64,000 bases of DNA from Bacillota bacterium (GTDB taxonomy: Bacteria > Bacillota > Dethiobacteria > DTU022): positions 26,835 through 90,834 of the forward strand of contig JAABTH010000010.1 of the NCBI GenBank assembly GCA_011389985.1. The letters run 5' to 3'. Numbering within the stretch: position 1 is the stretch's first letter; the number at the start of each line of letters is the position of its first letter. The notes below the pieces were generated by a model. The model did not search any database and had not been told where the DNA came from. It saw only the letters and a program-made list of their open reading frames with translations. Shown here piece after piece: positions 40,492-49,937 of the stretch. A program made the position numbers and the translations under genes.

Positions 40492-40975
40492 TCAAGCACC
40501 CCCTCCCTCTTATTAACACTATTAATAGCATAGAATGCATTAAATGACAATCACTAACATCTTGGATCTGCAATTATTATGTGGCGCAACTAAGTCCAAC
40601 ACAGATGCATTTTTGTTAATTAAGGCTATAATTTTATGTTAACTAATATTTTCCGAAAAAAAATACTTTGCTTTAAAATCTACCCTTCTGTAAAAGCAAA
40701 TACCTGTTCTGCCCACAATATGCACAGGGTTATCCACAGGCAAATGCCCGTTATACTGCCCACAATGACTTTTTCCACATTTTAAGCAGCTAGTCACCAT
40801 AATATATACCTAATTTCGACATAAAATGATGGCATAAAAATTGATTATTGATGACATTTCAACCGCAATATTCATTTTTAGTCAAGAAAAGATTTTCAAA
40901 AAAGAGGTATAATGAAATCCTTAGCGAATTAATGATTTATTGAAAATATCTATATCCATTTAAGGAGGCATCAGC

Positions 40976-41161
40976 ATGGAGGTTAAAGTAAACGAAGATT
41001 GCAGCGCCTGCGGTATCTGTGAAGATATCTGCCCGGAAGTATTCGTATTGGGTGATGAATTCGCCGAAGTAAAAGTTAGCCCTGTTCCTGCAGAACACGA
41101 AGAGAAGGTGCGTGAAGCAGCCGAAGAGTGTCCGACAGAAGCAATTGAAGTAAGCGAGTAA
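40976..41161 (+). CDS. Ferredoxin, single [4Fe-4S] type
   Basis: 61 aa; CSACGICEDICPEVF ... CPTEAI; RBS AAGGAGG. Confidence 0.92.
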   Translation: MEVKVNEDCSACGICEDICPEVFVLGDEFAEVKVSPVPAEHEEKVREAAEECPTEAIEVSE

Positions 41162-41189
41162 TTTGCTAAATCAAAAAAACTTCAACGGG

Positions 41190-41209
41190 AGCCCGTCAAT
41201 TGACGGGCT
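41190..41209 (+). terminator. Hairpin downstream of ferredoxin
   Basis: Perfect inverted repeat AGCCCGTCAATTGACGGGCT with modest T-rich tail. Confidence 0.55.
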
Positions 41210-41290
41210 TCCTTACGTTTCGGACAGCAGGAGTTAGCAATACATTCGGCGAATAACTGCATAGCTTAAAGCGCAGACGGAGGCATCTCG

Positions 41291-42829
41291 ATGAACCTGA
41301 CAGATTTAATACAAGCAATAGAAATTATCGACAGTGAACCGGTAAAACCTTTATTAATAACCGGTCTGGCTTACCATTCAGGAAAGGTTAAACAGGGAAA
41401 CCTTTTTGTCTGTATCAGGGGCTACAAAACAGATGGGCATTTGTATATCAAAGAAGCCGAAGAGAAAGGCGCTGCCGCTTCCGTTGTTGAGAAATATGTA
41501 AAAGGCGTAAAAATACCTCAATATAAAGTGAAAAACAGCCGCCTGGCCCTGGCAGCCCTGGCAGATCGCTTTTACGACCATCCATCTGAAAAATTTAAAC
41601 TTATCGGTATAACCGCCACAAATGGAAAAACTACCACCACATATATGACAAATGCAATTTTCGAAGAAAATAGCTTGAAAACTGGTATGATTGGTACGGT
41701 TGTTGTAAAAACCGGCAACATAATAAAACCGGCCGAGCTGACTACGCCCGAGTCACTCGACCTGCACCGTTATTTTCACCAGATGGTCGAGCAGGGCGTT
41801 ACCCATGCGGTTATGGAAGTATCATCTTCAGGCCTTGAATTAAACAGGGTAGGCTGCGCCGATTTTAACACTGTTGTGGTTAACAATATCAGCCGTGAAC
41901 ATATTGATTTGCACGGCTCCTTCGAAGCATATTTTAACGCCAAAGCAAGCCTTGTGCGGAACGCCGGGGAAAACCAGTGGGCCATATTTAATCTAGATTG
42001 CCCCTATACTAAATCGCTCGTTCACGAAACTAAGGCAAAAACATTTACTTACGGATTAAAAAACAGAATGGCTGACTGCCTGGTTGATAAACTTGATCTA
42101 AGCACAGGCAGGGCAAATTTCGATGTAATCATCAGCAGAAAAGAACCTGCAGAAATCTTTGAAAAGCAGCCTCATCAGTTTCGGATAGAGCTCTCTGTAT
42201 TGGGGTTGCATTCAGTATATAATGCGATGGCGGCTATACTGGTTGCTCTTATTCACTCTATTCCCGTAAATATTATTCAAAAAGCGCTTAGAGCGTTCAG
42301 GGGTGTTGAGCGGCGCTTTGAACTTATCTTTGAGGATGATTACAAGGTTATAGACGACCACTTCGCCAACAGCGGTAATATCCATGTTACACTGGAGACC
42401 CTGAAGATGATGGAATATAACAAAGTTCACATGGTCTATGCCATCAGGGGAAGTCGAGGCGTCACTGTCAACCGTGAAAATGCCGAGGCCATAGCTCACT
42501 GGGTTCCTCTACTCGGGTTAAAAAAGGTCATAGCGACCAGAAGTATCAGCCATGCAGGCGAAAAAGACTTCGTTACAGATGAAGAAGTAAAAGTTTTCCA
42601 GTCTGTTATGGATCAAGCCGGAATTAAGGCAGACATACATGAAGAACTACCCGACGCGATCGCCCGGGGACTGGCTGAAACAGAGTCCGGTGACATTCTG
42701 CTCCTGGCCGGCTGCCAGGGTATGGATTACGGGGCTTCTGTCTGCCTCGGACAAATTCATGCGTTGAAACCGGATTTACCGAAAGAAAAAGTATTTTTCG
42801 CTCTTAAAAACCGTGTGGCAGGGGTTTAA
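41291..42829 (+). CDS. Divergent MurE-like Mur ligase family protein
   Basis: GITATNGKTTTTYMTNAIFEE P-loop, TTPESLDLHRYFHQMVEQGVTHAVMEVSSSGL, but no DNPR motif. Confidence 0.85.
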   Translation: MNLTDLIQAIEIIDSEPVKPLLITGLAYHSGKVKQGNLFVCIRGYKTDGHLYIKEAEEKGAAASVVEKYVKGVKIPQYKVKNSRLALAALADRFYDHPSEKFKLIGITATNGKTTTTYMTNAIFEENSLKTGMIGTVVVKTGNIIKPAELTTPESLDLHRYFHQMVEQGVTHAVMEVSSSGLELNRVGCADFNTVVVNNISREHIDLHGSFEAYFNAKASLVRNAGENQWAIFNLDCPYTKSLVHETKAKTFTYGLKNRMADCLVDKLDLSTGRANFDVIISRKEPAEIFEKQPHQFRIELSVLGLHSVYNAMAAILVALIHSIPVNIIQKALRAFRGVERRFELIFEDDYKVIDDHFANSGNIHVTLETLKMMEYNKVHMVYAIRGSRGVTVNRENAEAIAHWVPLLGLKKVIATRSISHAGEKDFVTDEEVKVFQSVMDQAGIKADIHEELPDAIARGLAETESGDILLLAGCQGMDYGASVCLGQIHALKPDLPKEKVFFALKNRVAGV

Positions 42830-43581
42830 GCCTCTTTAATTTCCACCCCACCCATGATAGCCCGGGCCTGAATGCGAAGAATGCTTTTTGATTCAGGCGT
42901 TAAGTTCTGTTCAATGCGGCGCCCACCAACAATACCACCATCATCCTGATCCCTGAAAGTCACGCCGCCTAATACGGCAGAGCCTTCATAGATTACAGCG
43001 AGATCACGCGGTATTTTAACTTCTATCCCGCCCATTACAGCAGTCAGATCAAGAAATGTTTCCCCTTCATCCATTTCTGCCGCAGTCAAATCCATCTCAA
43101 TACCGCCCATAAACGCAAAATAACTGCCGCTTTCTAGCTTCCAGGGCTGAGCGCCGCCAACATTGGTGCCGCCCATGAAAGTAAAGCGTCCGCCCCTGCC
43201 TTCTTTATGTGAACGTCCCCGCAGCAGGTTTATCCCGATTAAAATAAGTATTGCCGGCCAGAATAAGTTAAAAAAGAGGCCCACATCTACTTTGAACAAA
43301 CCAAGATTGCGACCAAGGAATATAATACCAATCGCTATGAGAATAAGCGCTGAAATGAACTGCCCCCAGGAAAAGTAAACCTTTCTACCCTCTTCAGAAC
43401 CTGAAGAACCAAAAGAAAGTATTAACCAGTTAAGCCCAAGAATCAATGGAATGACCGGCCATAACCTCAGAATCTGCCGCATTTCAATTTCAAACCCCAA
43501 ATCAAGGTTGTTTAATAGCAGTAAAACACCAATTATCAGAACCGCCAGGCCAATCAGAAGCCGACCGCTTAGATTACGCAT
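42826..43581 (-). CDS. LiaF-like membrane protein (cell-wall stress-response/DUF5668-type)
   Basis: N-terminal TM pairs (GVLLLLNNLDLG, GIIFLGRNLGLF) and C-terminal repeated FMGG / VMGGIEVKIP / AIMGGVEIKE strands. Confidence 0.75.
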   Translation of the reverse strand: MRNLSGRLLIGLAVLIIGVLLLLNNLDLGFEIEMRQILRLWPVIPLILGLNWLILSFGSSGSEEGRKVYFSWGQFISALILIAIGIIFLGRNLGLFKVDVGLFFNLFWPAILILIGINLLRGRSHKEGRGGRFTFMGGTNVGGAQPWKLESGSYFAFMGGIEMDLTAAEMDEGETFLDLTAVMGGIEVKIPRDLAVIYEGSAVLGGVTFRDQDDGGIVGGRRIEQNLTPESKSILRIQARAIMGGVEIKEA

Positions 43582-43746
43582 CTATAATTCCTCCTTAGCA
43601 TTAATGCAGTGCAAGTATCTTATTTCTTCCTTTAAATAAACTTTCCTGCAGCAACAGAAAAAACAGTTTTTATAAAACTAAGATAAAACTAAGATCGTTG
43701 ACTTTTCAGGCCTGGCGTGCTAAAATGAACAGCGCAAATATAACAT

Positions 43747-43824
43747 GGTGGGTGTAGCTCAGTTGGTTAGAGCGCCAGGTTGTGGCCCTGGAGGCCGTGG
43801 GTTCAAATCCCATCACTCACCCCA
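43747..43824 (+). tRNA. tRNA-His (GTG), CCA encoded
   Basis: Acceptor GTGGGTG/CACTCAC with G-1 opposite C73, anticodon loop TTGTGGC, GTTCAAATCC T-loop, 3' CCA. Confidence 0.95.
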
Positions 43825-43842
43825 TTATAATGTTTAAATCGC

Positions 43843-43917
43843 TGGGGCGTCGCCAAGCGGCAAGGCACGGGTCTTTGGAATCCGCATTCGCAGGTTCGAA
43901 TCCTGCCGCCCCAGCCA
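43843..43917 (+). tRNA. tRNA-Gln (TTG), CCA encoded
   Basis: Acceptor TGGGGCG/CGCCCCA, anticodon TTG in TCTTTGGA, GGTTCGAATCC, 3' GCCA. Confidence 0.95.
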
Positions 43918-43938
43918 TTTTTATGCCTAAAATCAAAT

Positions 43939-43990
43939 AAGGGGACAGGGCTTGTCCGATAAACAAGATCGGGCAAATTCCTGTCCCCTT
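43939..43990. repeat. REP-like 52-nt imperfect palindrome
   Basis: AAGGGGACAGG...CCTGTCCCCTT 11-bp outer arms with inner TTGTCCGAT/ATCGGGCAA stem and 7-nt loop. Confidence 0.6.
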
Positions 43991-44007
43991 GCATGATCTA
44001 CTGCTTT

Positions 44008-45339
44008 TTAATATTCCGAGAGAAACTGATTGATCTCCCAGGGATGAATTTCACTGCAGTACGATGACCATTCGGCAGCTTTCTGCGCAAGAAACTGGTC
44101 ATATACATGATTACCCAAAACATCGTGCATAAAATCGCTCTTTTCAAGCTGATGAAGCGCTTCACCAAGATCACGGGGCAATTTTTTGGCATCACCTGTT
44201 GTTTTAATCTTGTCATCTTCGAGCGCATAGTTATTGCCATTTAACGGTTTCGGAGGCATCGTTTTCTTGTCAATTCCCTCGAGACCGGCTTTTAATATCA
44301 CAGCCAGGGCCAGGTATGGATTACAGGTAGGATCGGGGCTGCGCAGCTCTACCCGTGTCCCCACTTTGCTGTGAGCTGCTGGAATACGGATTAATGAAGT
44401 CCTGTTTTGTTTTGACCAGGCTACAAACAGCGGCGCTTCAAAGCCACTTCCCAGGCGCTTGTACGAATTTACAATCGGATTCGTTATAGCGCTGAATTCC
44501 CGTGCATGCTCTAACTGTCCCCCGATAAAATGCAGGGCTGCATCGCTTAAATGATTCTCCTTATTATCATTATTATCATTGTAAAAAGCATTTTGACCAT
44601 CTTTAAAAAGCGACTGGTGTATATGCATGCAGGAGCCGGCATGATCTGAGAATGGTTTCGGCATAAAAGTAGCATGCAGCTTATACTGATGAGCAATCGC
44701 CCGGACCACCGTTTTAAAGGTAATAATCTTATCTGCCGTTGTAAGAGCATCATCATATTTAAAAACTATTTCATACTGCCCGGGAGCATTTTCCTGGTGT
44801 AAAGCCTCAATCTCAAAATCCAATAGTTTCAGATTCTCGGCAATACCGCGAAGCACTTTTTCTTCCTGGTTAATAATCTCATCGCAGTAGCCGTCTTCAT
44901 TCGAGGCAAGAGTTGTTGCCTGTCCCCCTTCATTATTCCGGAAGAGGAAAAATTCAGGTTCGGGCCCCACATTATAACTGTAACCTCTCTCTTCTGCTTC
45001 CTTAAGTGTTTTCTTTAATATACTGCGGGGGCAACCTTCAAAAAAGCTACCGTCCGATTTCTTGACGTCGCAAATCATACGGGCTACGGAATCGTCCTTC
45101 CAGGGTAGAATAGTTAACGTATCCGGGTCGGGCGCCAATTTCATATCACTCTCTTCAACCGTTACAAATCCTTCAACAGAAGAACCGTCAAACATTATCT
45201 CTTCGCGCAGCGCTCTTCCCAACTGCTCCACCGGAATTTCCACGTCTTTCAGCCTGCCCAGAATATCTACAAACTGCAGGCGCACATAGCGGATATCATT
45301 ATCCGCCGCTTCTCTGAGTACATCTTCTTCAGTCTTCAT
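44008..45339 (-). CDS. glnA: Glutamine synthetase type I
   Basis: MFDGSSVEGF, MPKPFSDHAGSCMHIHQSLF, RIPAAHSKVGTRVELRSPDPTCNPYLA. Confidence 0.96.
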   Translation of the reverse strand: MKTEEDVLREAADNDIRYVRLQFVDILGRLKDVEIPVEQLGRALREEIMFDGSSVEGFVTVEESDMKLAPDPDTLTILPWKDDSVARMICDVKKSDGSFFEGCPRSILKKTLKEAEERGYSYNVGPEPEFFLFRNNEGGQATTLASNEDGYCDEIINQEEKVLRGIAENLKLLDFEIEALHQENAPGQYEIVFKYDDALTTADKIITFKTVVRAIAHQYKLHATFMPKPFSDHAGSCMHIHQSLFKDGQNAFYNDNNDNKENHLSDAALHFIGGQLEHAREFSAITNPIVNSYKRLGSGFEAPLFVAWSKQNRTSLIRIPAAHSKVGTRVELRSPDPTCNPYLALAVILKAGLEGIDKKTMPPKPLNGNNYALEDDKIKTTGDAKKLPRDLGEALHQLEKSDFMHDVLGNHVYDQFLAQKAAEWSSYCSEIHPWEINQFLSEY

Positions 45340-45516
45340 AAATTAAAACTACTTCACTCCCAAATCTTGTATTGGTTAAAATTGAAACATAAAACAAACC
45401 ATAGCACACCTCATGGTTAATGTAAAGTTACGCAATATTTTAACTATTGTGGGATTAATTATGAATGCTTCAGTAAGTAAAATAGTATGAGAGATGACAG
45501 GCAATTTCGGGTTTTT

Positions 45517-46059
45517 TTACTCAGCCATTTCAAGCAGCTGTTCAAAAGGCAATTCGATCACTTCTCCCTGCTCAAGCCCCAGCTCGGAAGCCATACCACC
45601 CCGCAGTTCAACAGCAAACTGGGCCGGCTCATTGCTTGAATACCTGATAAGATCGTTATCGGGAGTTCCCGGCGCAGGGGGCTCCATCTCATGTATTGCA
45701 GTAATCATTCCCTCTGCCGTTAAGAAGATTACATCTATCGGAACCAGGCAGTCTTTCATCCAAAAGGTTAATTCGGCCGGAAAAGGTTCAACCGGCGGCA
45801 TTACAAAAAGCATTCCGCCATCTTCGGCAATTTCATCTCTTTTCATTAGTCCTTTAGCTCGCTGCCTGTCATTTAAAGCAAGTTCAAGGGTAAAGGGGCG
45901 TTCTTTTAACTCTATTTTAATGTAATCGTCACCAACTGCCGTTGCAGTAGGCTCTGCGCTCCCTGCGCCGGATTGAGAACCGCAACCGGCAGAAATTGTA
46001 ATTAAGGCAATTAACATAAAGAGAATAATGCTACTTATGAATAGTCGCTTTTTAATCAA
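45517..46059 (-). CDS. DUF192-family lipoprotein
   Basis: Lipobox ITISAGC; DUF192 pattern RQRAKGLMKRDEIAEDGGMLFVMPP...FWMKDCLVPIDVIFL. Confidence 0.88.
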   Translation of the reverse strand: MIKKRLFISSIILFMLIALITISAGCGSQSGAGSAEPTATAVGDDYIKIELKERPFTLELALNDRQRAKGLMKRDEIAEDGGMLFVMPPVEPFPAELTFWMKDCLVPIDVIFLTAEGMITAIHEMEPPAPGTPDNDLIRYSSNEPAQFAVELRGGMASELGLEQGEVIELPFEQLLEMAE

Positions 46060-46198
46060 ATGTTTAATCTCCCTGTCGCTGCAGTTTTAAACAGTTTTTC
46101 GCATTTAAAGCTATTTTACTGGAAATATTATATAATACTGATAATATTAAGCCAATCTCATTTCCCTCAAGCCGGAAGCTTCTGCCTGAAGAGGTCGA

Positions 46199-47722
46199 TC
46201 AATCCTGCCCCGAAAAACGGTAAACATCAGTTTCCGCCCATTTAAAAGATCTTTTTACTGCCTCATCCCAGCCTGAACAGAGGATCTTCCGGGCCTTATC
46301 ATTCATCTGCGGCTCAAAAGCGGCACTCTGTTTCCACCTGCCAGCCAGATCATCAATATTCTCCCAAAACCCTGTGGCCAGCCCGGCCAGGTAAGCAGCG
46401 CCAAGGGCGGTTGTGTCAAATGTGGCCGCCCTGCGAACAGTGGTGCCTGTTATATCAGCCTGAAACTGCAACAACAGGTCCATTACACTTGCTCCCCCGT
46501 CAACCCTTAACTCTGTAATTGGAAGACCGGCCTCCCGATACATCAGGTCAAGTACATCCCTGGTCTGGTAAGCCATCGCTTCAACTACAGCCCTGGCCAG
46601 ATGCGCCTTCGAAGTTCCACCGGTAATGCCAATTATTAAACCACGGGCATAAGGATCCCAGTGGGGTGCTCCAAGCCCGGCAAATGCCGGTACCAGGTAT
46701 ACTCCGCCGTTATCTTCAACCTGCGAAGCCAATTTTTCCAAATCAGATGATTTTTCAATCAGCCCGAGACCGTCGCGAAGCCACTGGACCGCAGCGCCTG
46801 TAATAAAGATGCTGCCTTCAAGAGCATACTTAACTTTATTATCCAGACCCCAGGCTATCGTTGTCAACAAGCCTTGTTTTGATGACACGGCTTTCTCGCC
46901 GGTATTCATGAGAATAAACGACCCGGTTCCATAAGTATTCTTTGTCATGCCGGGGTTATAGCAGGCCTGACCGAACAAGGCAGATTGCTGATCGCCGGCA
47001 ATGCCGCCAATCGGCACAGAACTCCCAAAAAAAATCTCCGGATCAGTCTCGCCGAAGATTGTACTGCTTGCTTTAACTTCAGGCAGCACATTTAGAGGCA
47101 CTTTGAAAAGCTCAAGCAGTTCAGAATCCCACTTAAGGGTACTGATATTATATAAAAGAGTACGCGAAGCATTGGAATAGTCGGTGACAAAAACCCTGCC
47201 GCCGGTAAGCCTGAAGAGCAGGTAACTGTCTACAGTACCACAGGCAAGGCTGCCATCATCTGCTGCGCGGGCTACTTCCGGCAAGTTCTCAAGCGCCCAC
47301 CTGAGCTTTGTCCCTGAAAAATAAGGATCAAGCAGCAGACCCGTTTTAGTGCGCACTGTCTCTTCATATCCTTCTTCTTTAAGCCGGGTACACATCTCGG
47401 CTGTTCGCCGGCACTGCCAGACAATAGCCCTGCTTAAGGGCTTGCCGTTGTTGCGATCCCAGAAAACAATTGTTTCACGCTGATTGGTTATACCTACAGC
47501 CGCCAGATCGGCAGCGCTAATTGATGCTTCCTTAAGAACCTCTTCTACAGCAAAAAGCACGTTATCCCATATTTCAACAGCATCATGCTCAACCCAGCCG
47601 GGCTGGGGATAATACTGTTTGTGCTCTTTATTGATCCGGGCGACTGAACGGCTTTCTTTATCCCAGATAATAGCGGTTGTTCCCGTTGTGCCCTGGTCGA
47701 TTGATAAAATATACTTACTCAT
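46199..47722 (-). CDS. glpK: Glycerol kinase
   Basis: SIDQGTTGTTAIIWD; GITNQRETIVFWDRNNGKPLSRAIVWQCRR; GLGAPHWDPYARG. Confidence 0.95.
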   Translation of the reverse strand: MSKYILSIDQGTTGTTAIIWDKESRSVARINKEHKQYYPQPGWVEHDAVEIWDNVLFAVEEVLKEASISAADLAAVGITNQRETIVFWDRNNGKPLSRAIVWQCRRTAEMCTRLKEEGYEETVRTKTGLLLDPYFSGTKLRWALENLPEVARAADDGSLACGTVDSYLLFRLTGGRVFVTDYSNASRTLLYNISTLKWDSELLELFKVPLNVLPEVKASSTIFGETDPEIFFGSSVPIGGIAGDQQSALFGQACYNPGMTKNTYGTGSFILMNTGEKAVSSKQGLLTTIAWGLDNKVKYALEGSIFITGAAVQWLRDGLGLIEKSSDLEKLASQVEDNGGVYLVPAFAGLGAPHWDPYARGLIIGITGGTSKAHLARAVVEAMAYQTRDVLDLMYREAGLPITELRVDGGASVMDLLLQFQADITGTTVRRAATFDTTALGAAYLAGLATGFWENIDDLAGRWKQSAAFEPQMNDKARKILCSGWDEAVKRSFKWAETDVYRFSGQD

Positions 47723-47740
47723 ATTAACCGCCTTTCACTG

Positions 47741-48721
47741 CTAAAGATAAAAGACCATCATCTGGCCGTCCATTTCACGTTTAACAAGCCCCTGGCTTTC
47801 AAGGTAGCAAATATGAGCTAAGGCTTCACCAGTAGCAAACCACTTCTGCATCAGGGGAAAGTCATCCCAGCTGTCGGCAACCAAATCCCAGGTCATTTCG
47901 GCAGCCACATTAAAGGCATTTGTACTGTTCTTCCTGGAAATAATTTCCTTAACCTCAACAAGTCTCTTAGCATGGTGATCTTTTAGCTGATCAATCCTGC
48001 CCCGGCAATCATAAATGAAACTACGGTGACCTGGCAGCACCAATTCAATATCCATCTTATAAACCCTGTCGAGACTCTTAAAATATTCACCGAGGGGGTT
48101 ACCTTCATCCAGCCAGGTCGAAATATTGGGGGTGATGTCACCAAGAATATGATCACCGGAAAACAGCATTTTATGCTGCCCTTCATAGAGGCAAGTATGA
48201 CCACCAGTATGACCCGGCGTTTGGACGCACCGTAGTTCGTAACCACCGTAATTAATGATATCGCCGTCTTCAACCATGGTAAATTCAACTAAGTTTTCAG
48301 GGCTGTAACGCTGACCGGGATGAGAATCAATAGCACTGCTGACGAGATCAGCTGGAAACCCGTGCTTGCCGGCAAGGGAATAAATCAGCTGCCACAGGTT
48401 TGGATTATTTAATATTTCAGCATCAGGCCGGTTAAAATAGATAATGGCATCATCTTCAGACAGAACCTCAACCAGACCAATGTGGTCTGCATGCAGGTGT
48501 GTGACAAAAAAATCAGTAATTTTAAGATCAAGATTTAGCTGATCAAAAGCATCCAGTAAAGCGCTTTTACATTCTTCCCGGTTCATCCCCGTATCGATAA
48601 CCAGGTTGCGGTCTTTACCCTTGATGATATAAGAGTTTGTCGCTTTAAGCGGATTACGCGGCAGAGGCACTACTGCACGGTACAAATTTTTCCTGATCTC
48701 TTCTACAGCCGACTGCGGCAT
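47741..48721 (-). CDS. MBL-fold metallo-hydrolase
   Basis: THLHADHIGLV motif, TPGHTGGHTCLY, FSGDHILGD. Confidence 0.9.
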   Translation of the reverse strand: MPQSAVEEIRKNLYRAVVPLPRNPLKATNSYIIKGKDRNLVIDTGMNREECKSALLDAFDQLNLDLKITDFFVTHLHADHIGLVEVLSEDDAIIYFNRPDAEILNNPNLWQLIYSLAGKHGFPADLVSSAIDSHPGQRYSPENLVEFTMVEDGDIINYGGYELRCVQTPGHTGGHTCLYEGQHKMLFSGDHILGDITPNISTWLDEGNPLGEYFKSLDRVYKMDIELVLPGHRSFIYDCRGRIDQLKDHHAKRLVEVKEIISRKNSTNAFNVAAEMTWDLVADSWDDFPLMQKWFATGEALAHICYLESQGLVKREMDGQMMVFYL

Positions 48722-48743
48722 CCATACACATCCTTTAAAAATT

Positions 48744-49919
48744 TCACTTAAGATTTTTCTTTGTGGCCGCTGAAAATTCCTCGATAATCTTTTTCTGCAG
48801 GTTCTTATCTTTCAATATTTTAAGGCCTGTTAACGCCATAGCCTCGCCAACAGAAAGCATTACATCATAAGATTCAGCAGTGTTGCACAGAGCAGTAAAT
48901 TCATGTGTATGTCCGGGCACCCACTGGTCTGTAATAGCAACAACAGGATGAATAGAAGGCGTAACCCGGCTCACATTACCCATATCGATAGAACCGCGTC
49001 CCTCCTCGTAGGAAGAATCAATGTTGTAACCCGATTCCTTCAGGCTTTCTTCAAAGAGATCGGCCATAACCCTGTTGCTTACCATGGCATCATAGGGATA
49101 ACCCGACTCTTTTATTTCAAGAATTGTTCCCGTTGCTATCGCCGCCCCCCTGGCACAGGCGATGACCTTCTCTACAACTTCAGCCAGGTAATTACTGTCG
49201 CGCGCCCTGATAATAAAATCGGCTGCCGCCCTATCAGGAACGACATTCGGGGCCAGACCACCCTCTGTGATGATACCATGAACCCGTACATCATCTTTCA
49301 GGTATTGACGCAGGGCATTAATGCCATTAAAGGTTTGAATAACCCCGTCAAGAGCATTCTGACCTTCCCAGGGTTCAGTGGAAGCATGAACGCTGCGTCC
49401 GTGAAATATAAACCGGTAGTCCCGGCAGGCTAAGGAATCAACATTTATGCTGGTTGAACAACCGGGGTGAAACATCATGGCGGCGTCAACATCGTCAAAA
49501 ACTCCGGTCCTGACAAGATCAACCTTTCCGCCTTCATTTTCTTCGTTAGGAGTGCCGATTACCGATATCCTTCCCGGCAGGTTACCAAGGCTTGATGCCA
49601 GAGCCACCCCTGCCGCCACACCGGCTATACCGATCAGATTGTGTCCGCAGCCGTGACCAATTTCGGGCAGGGCATCATATTCTGAGCAAAAGCCCACATG
49701 GAAGCCTTCATCGCCATAACTGGCCATAAAGGCTGTTTTAAGGCCACCGACTCCCCGCCAGACTTTAAAACCTTTCTCCTCGAGGTAGCCGGTCATCAGG
49801 TCAGAAGCAAATATTTCCTGCCCACCCACTTCGGGATTGCTGTGTATTGCCTGGGCCATCTCAAAGAGTTTGCTTTTTTCCTCTGCAATTTTCTGATGAA
49901 TAGCTGCAAATTCATCCAT
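48744..49919 (-). CDS. M20-family amidohydrolase
   Basis: EYDALPEIGHGCGHNLIGIAGV; MMFHPGCSTS; FHGRSVHAST. Confidence 0.92.
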   Translation of the reverse strand: MDEFAAIHQKIAEEKSKLFEMAQAIHSNPEVGGQEIFASDLMTGYLEEKGFKVWRGVGGLKTAFMASYGDEGFHVGFCSEYDALPEIGHGCGHNLIGIAGVAAGVALASSLGNLPGRISVIGTPNEENEGGKVDLVRTGVFDDVDAAMMFHPGCSTSINVDSLACRDYRFIFHGRSVHASTEPWEGQNALDGVIQTFNGINALRQYLKDDVRVHGIITEGGLAPNVVPDRAAADFIIRARDSNYLAEVVEKVIACARGAAIATGTILEIKESGYPYDAMVSNRVMADLFEESLKESGYNIDSSYEEGRGSIDMGNVSRVTPSIHPVVAITDQWVPGHTHEFTALCNTAESYDVMLSVGEAMALTGLKILKDKNLQKKIIEEFSAATKKNLK

Positions 49920-49937
49920 TATTTAAATCACCAACTT

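Noticed and set aside
40316-40573. 85-aa minus-strand ORF in the intergenic region
   Set aside because: No family resemblance and it spans the better-supported promoter, RBS and 27-codon lipopeptide frame.
48903-49433. 176-aa plus-strand ORF
   Set aside because: Antisense to the M20 amidohydrolase.
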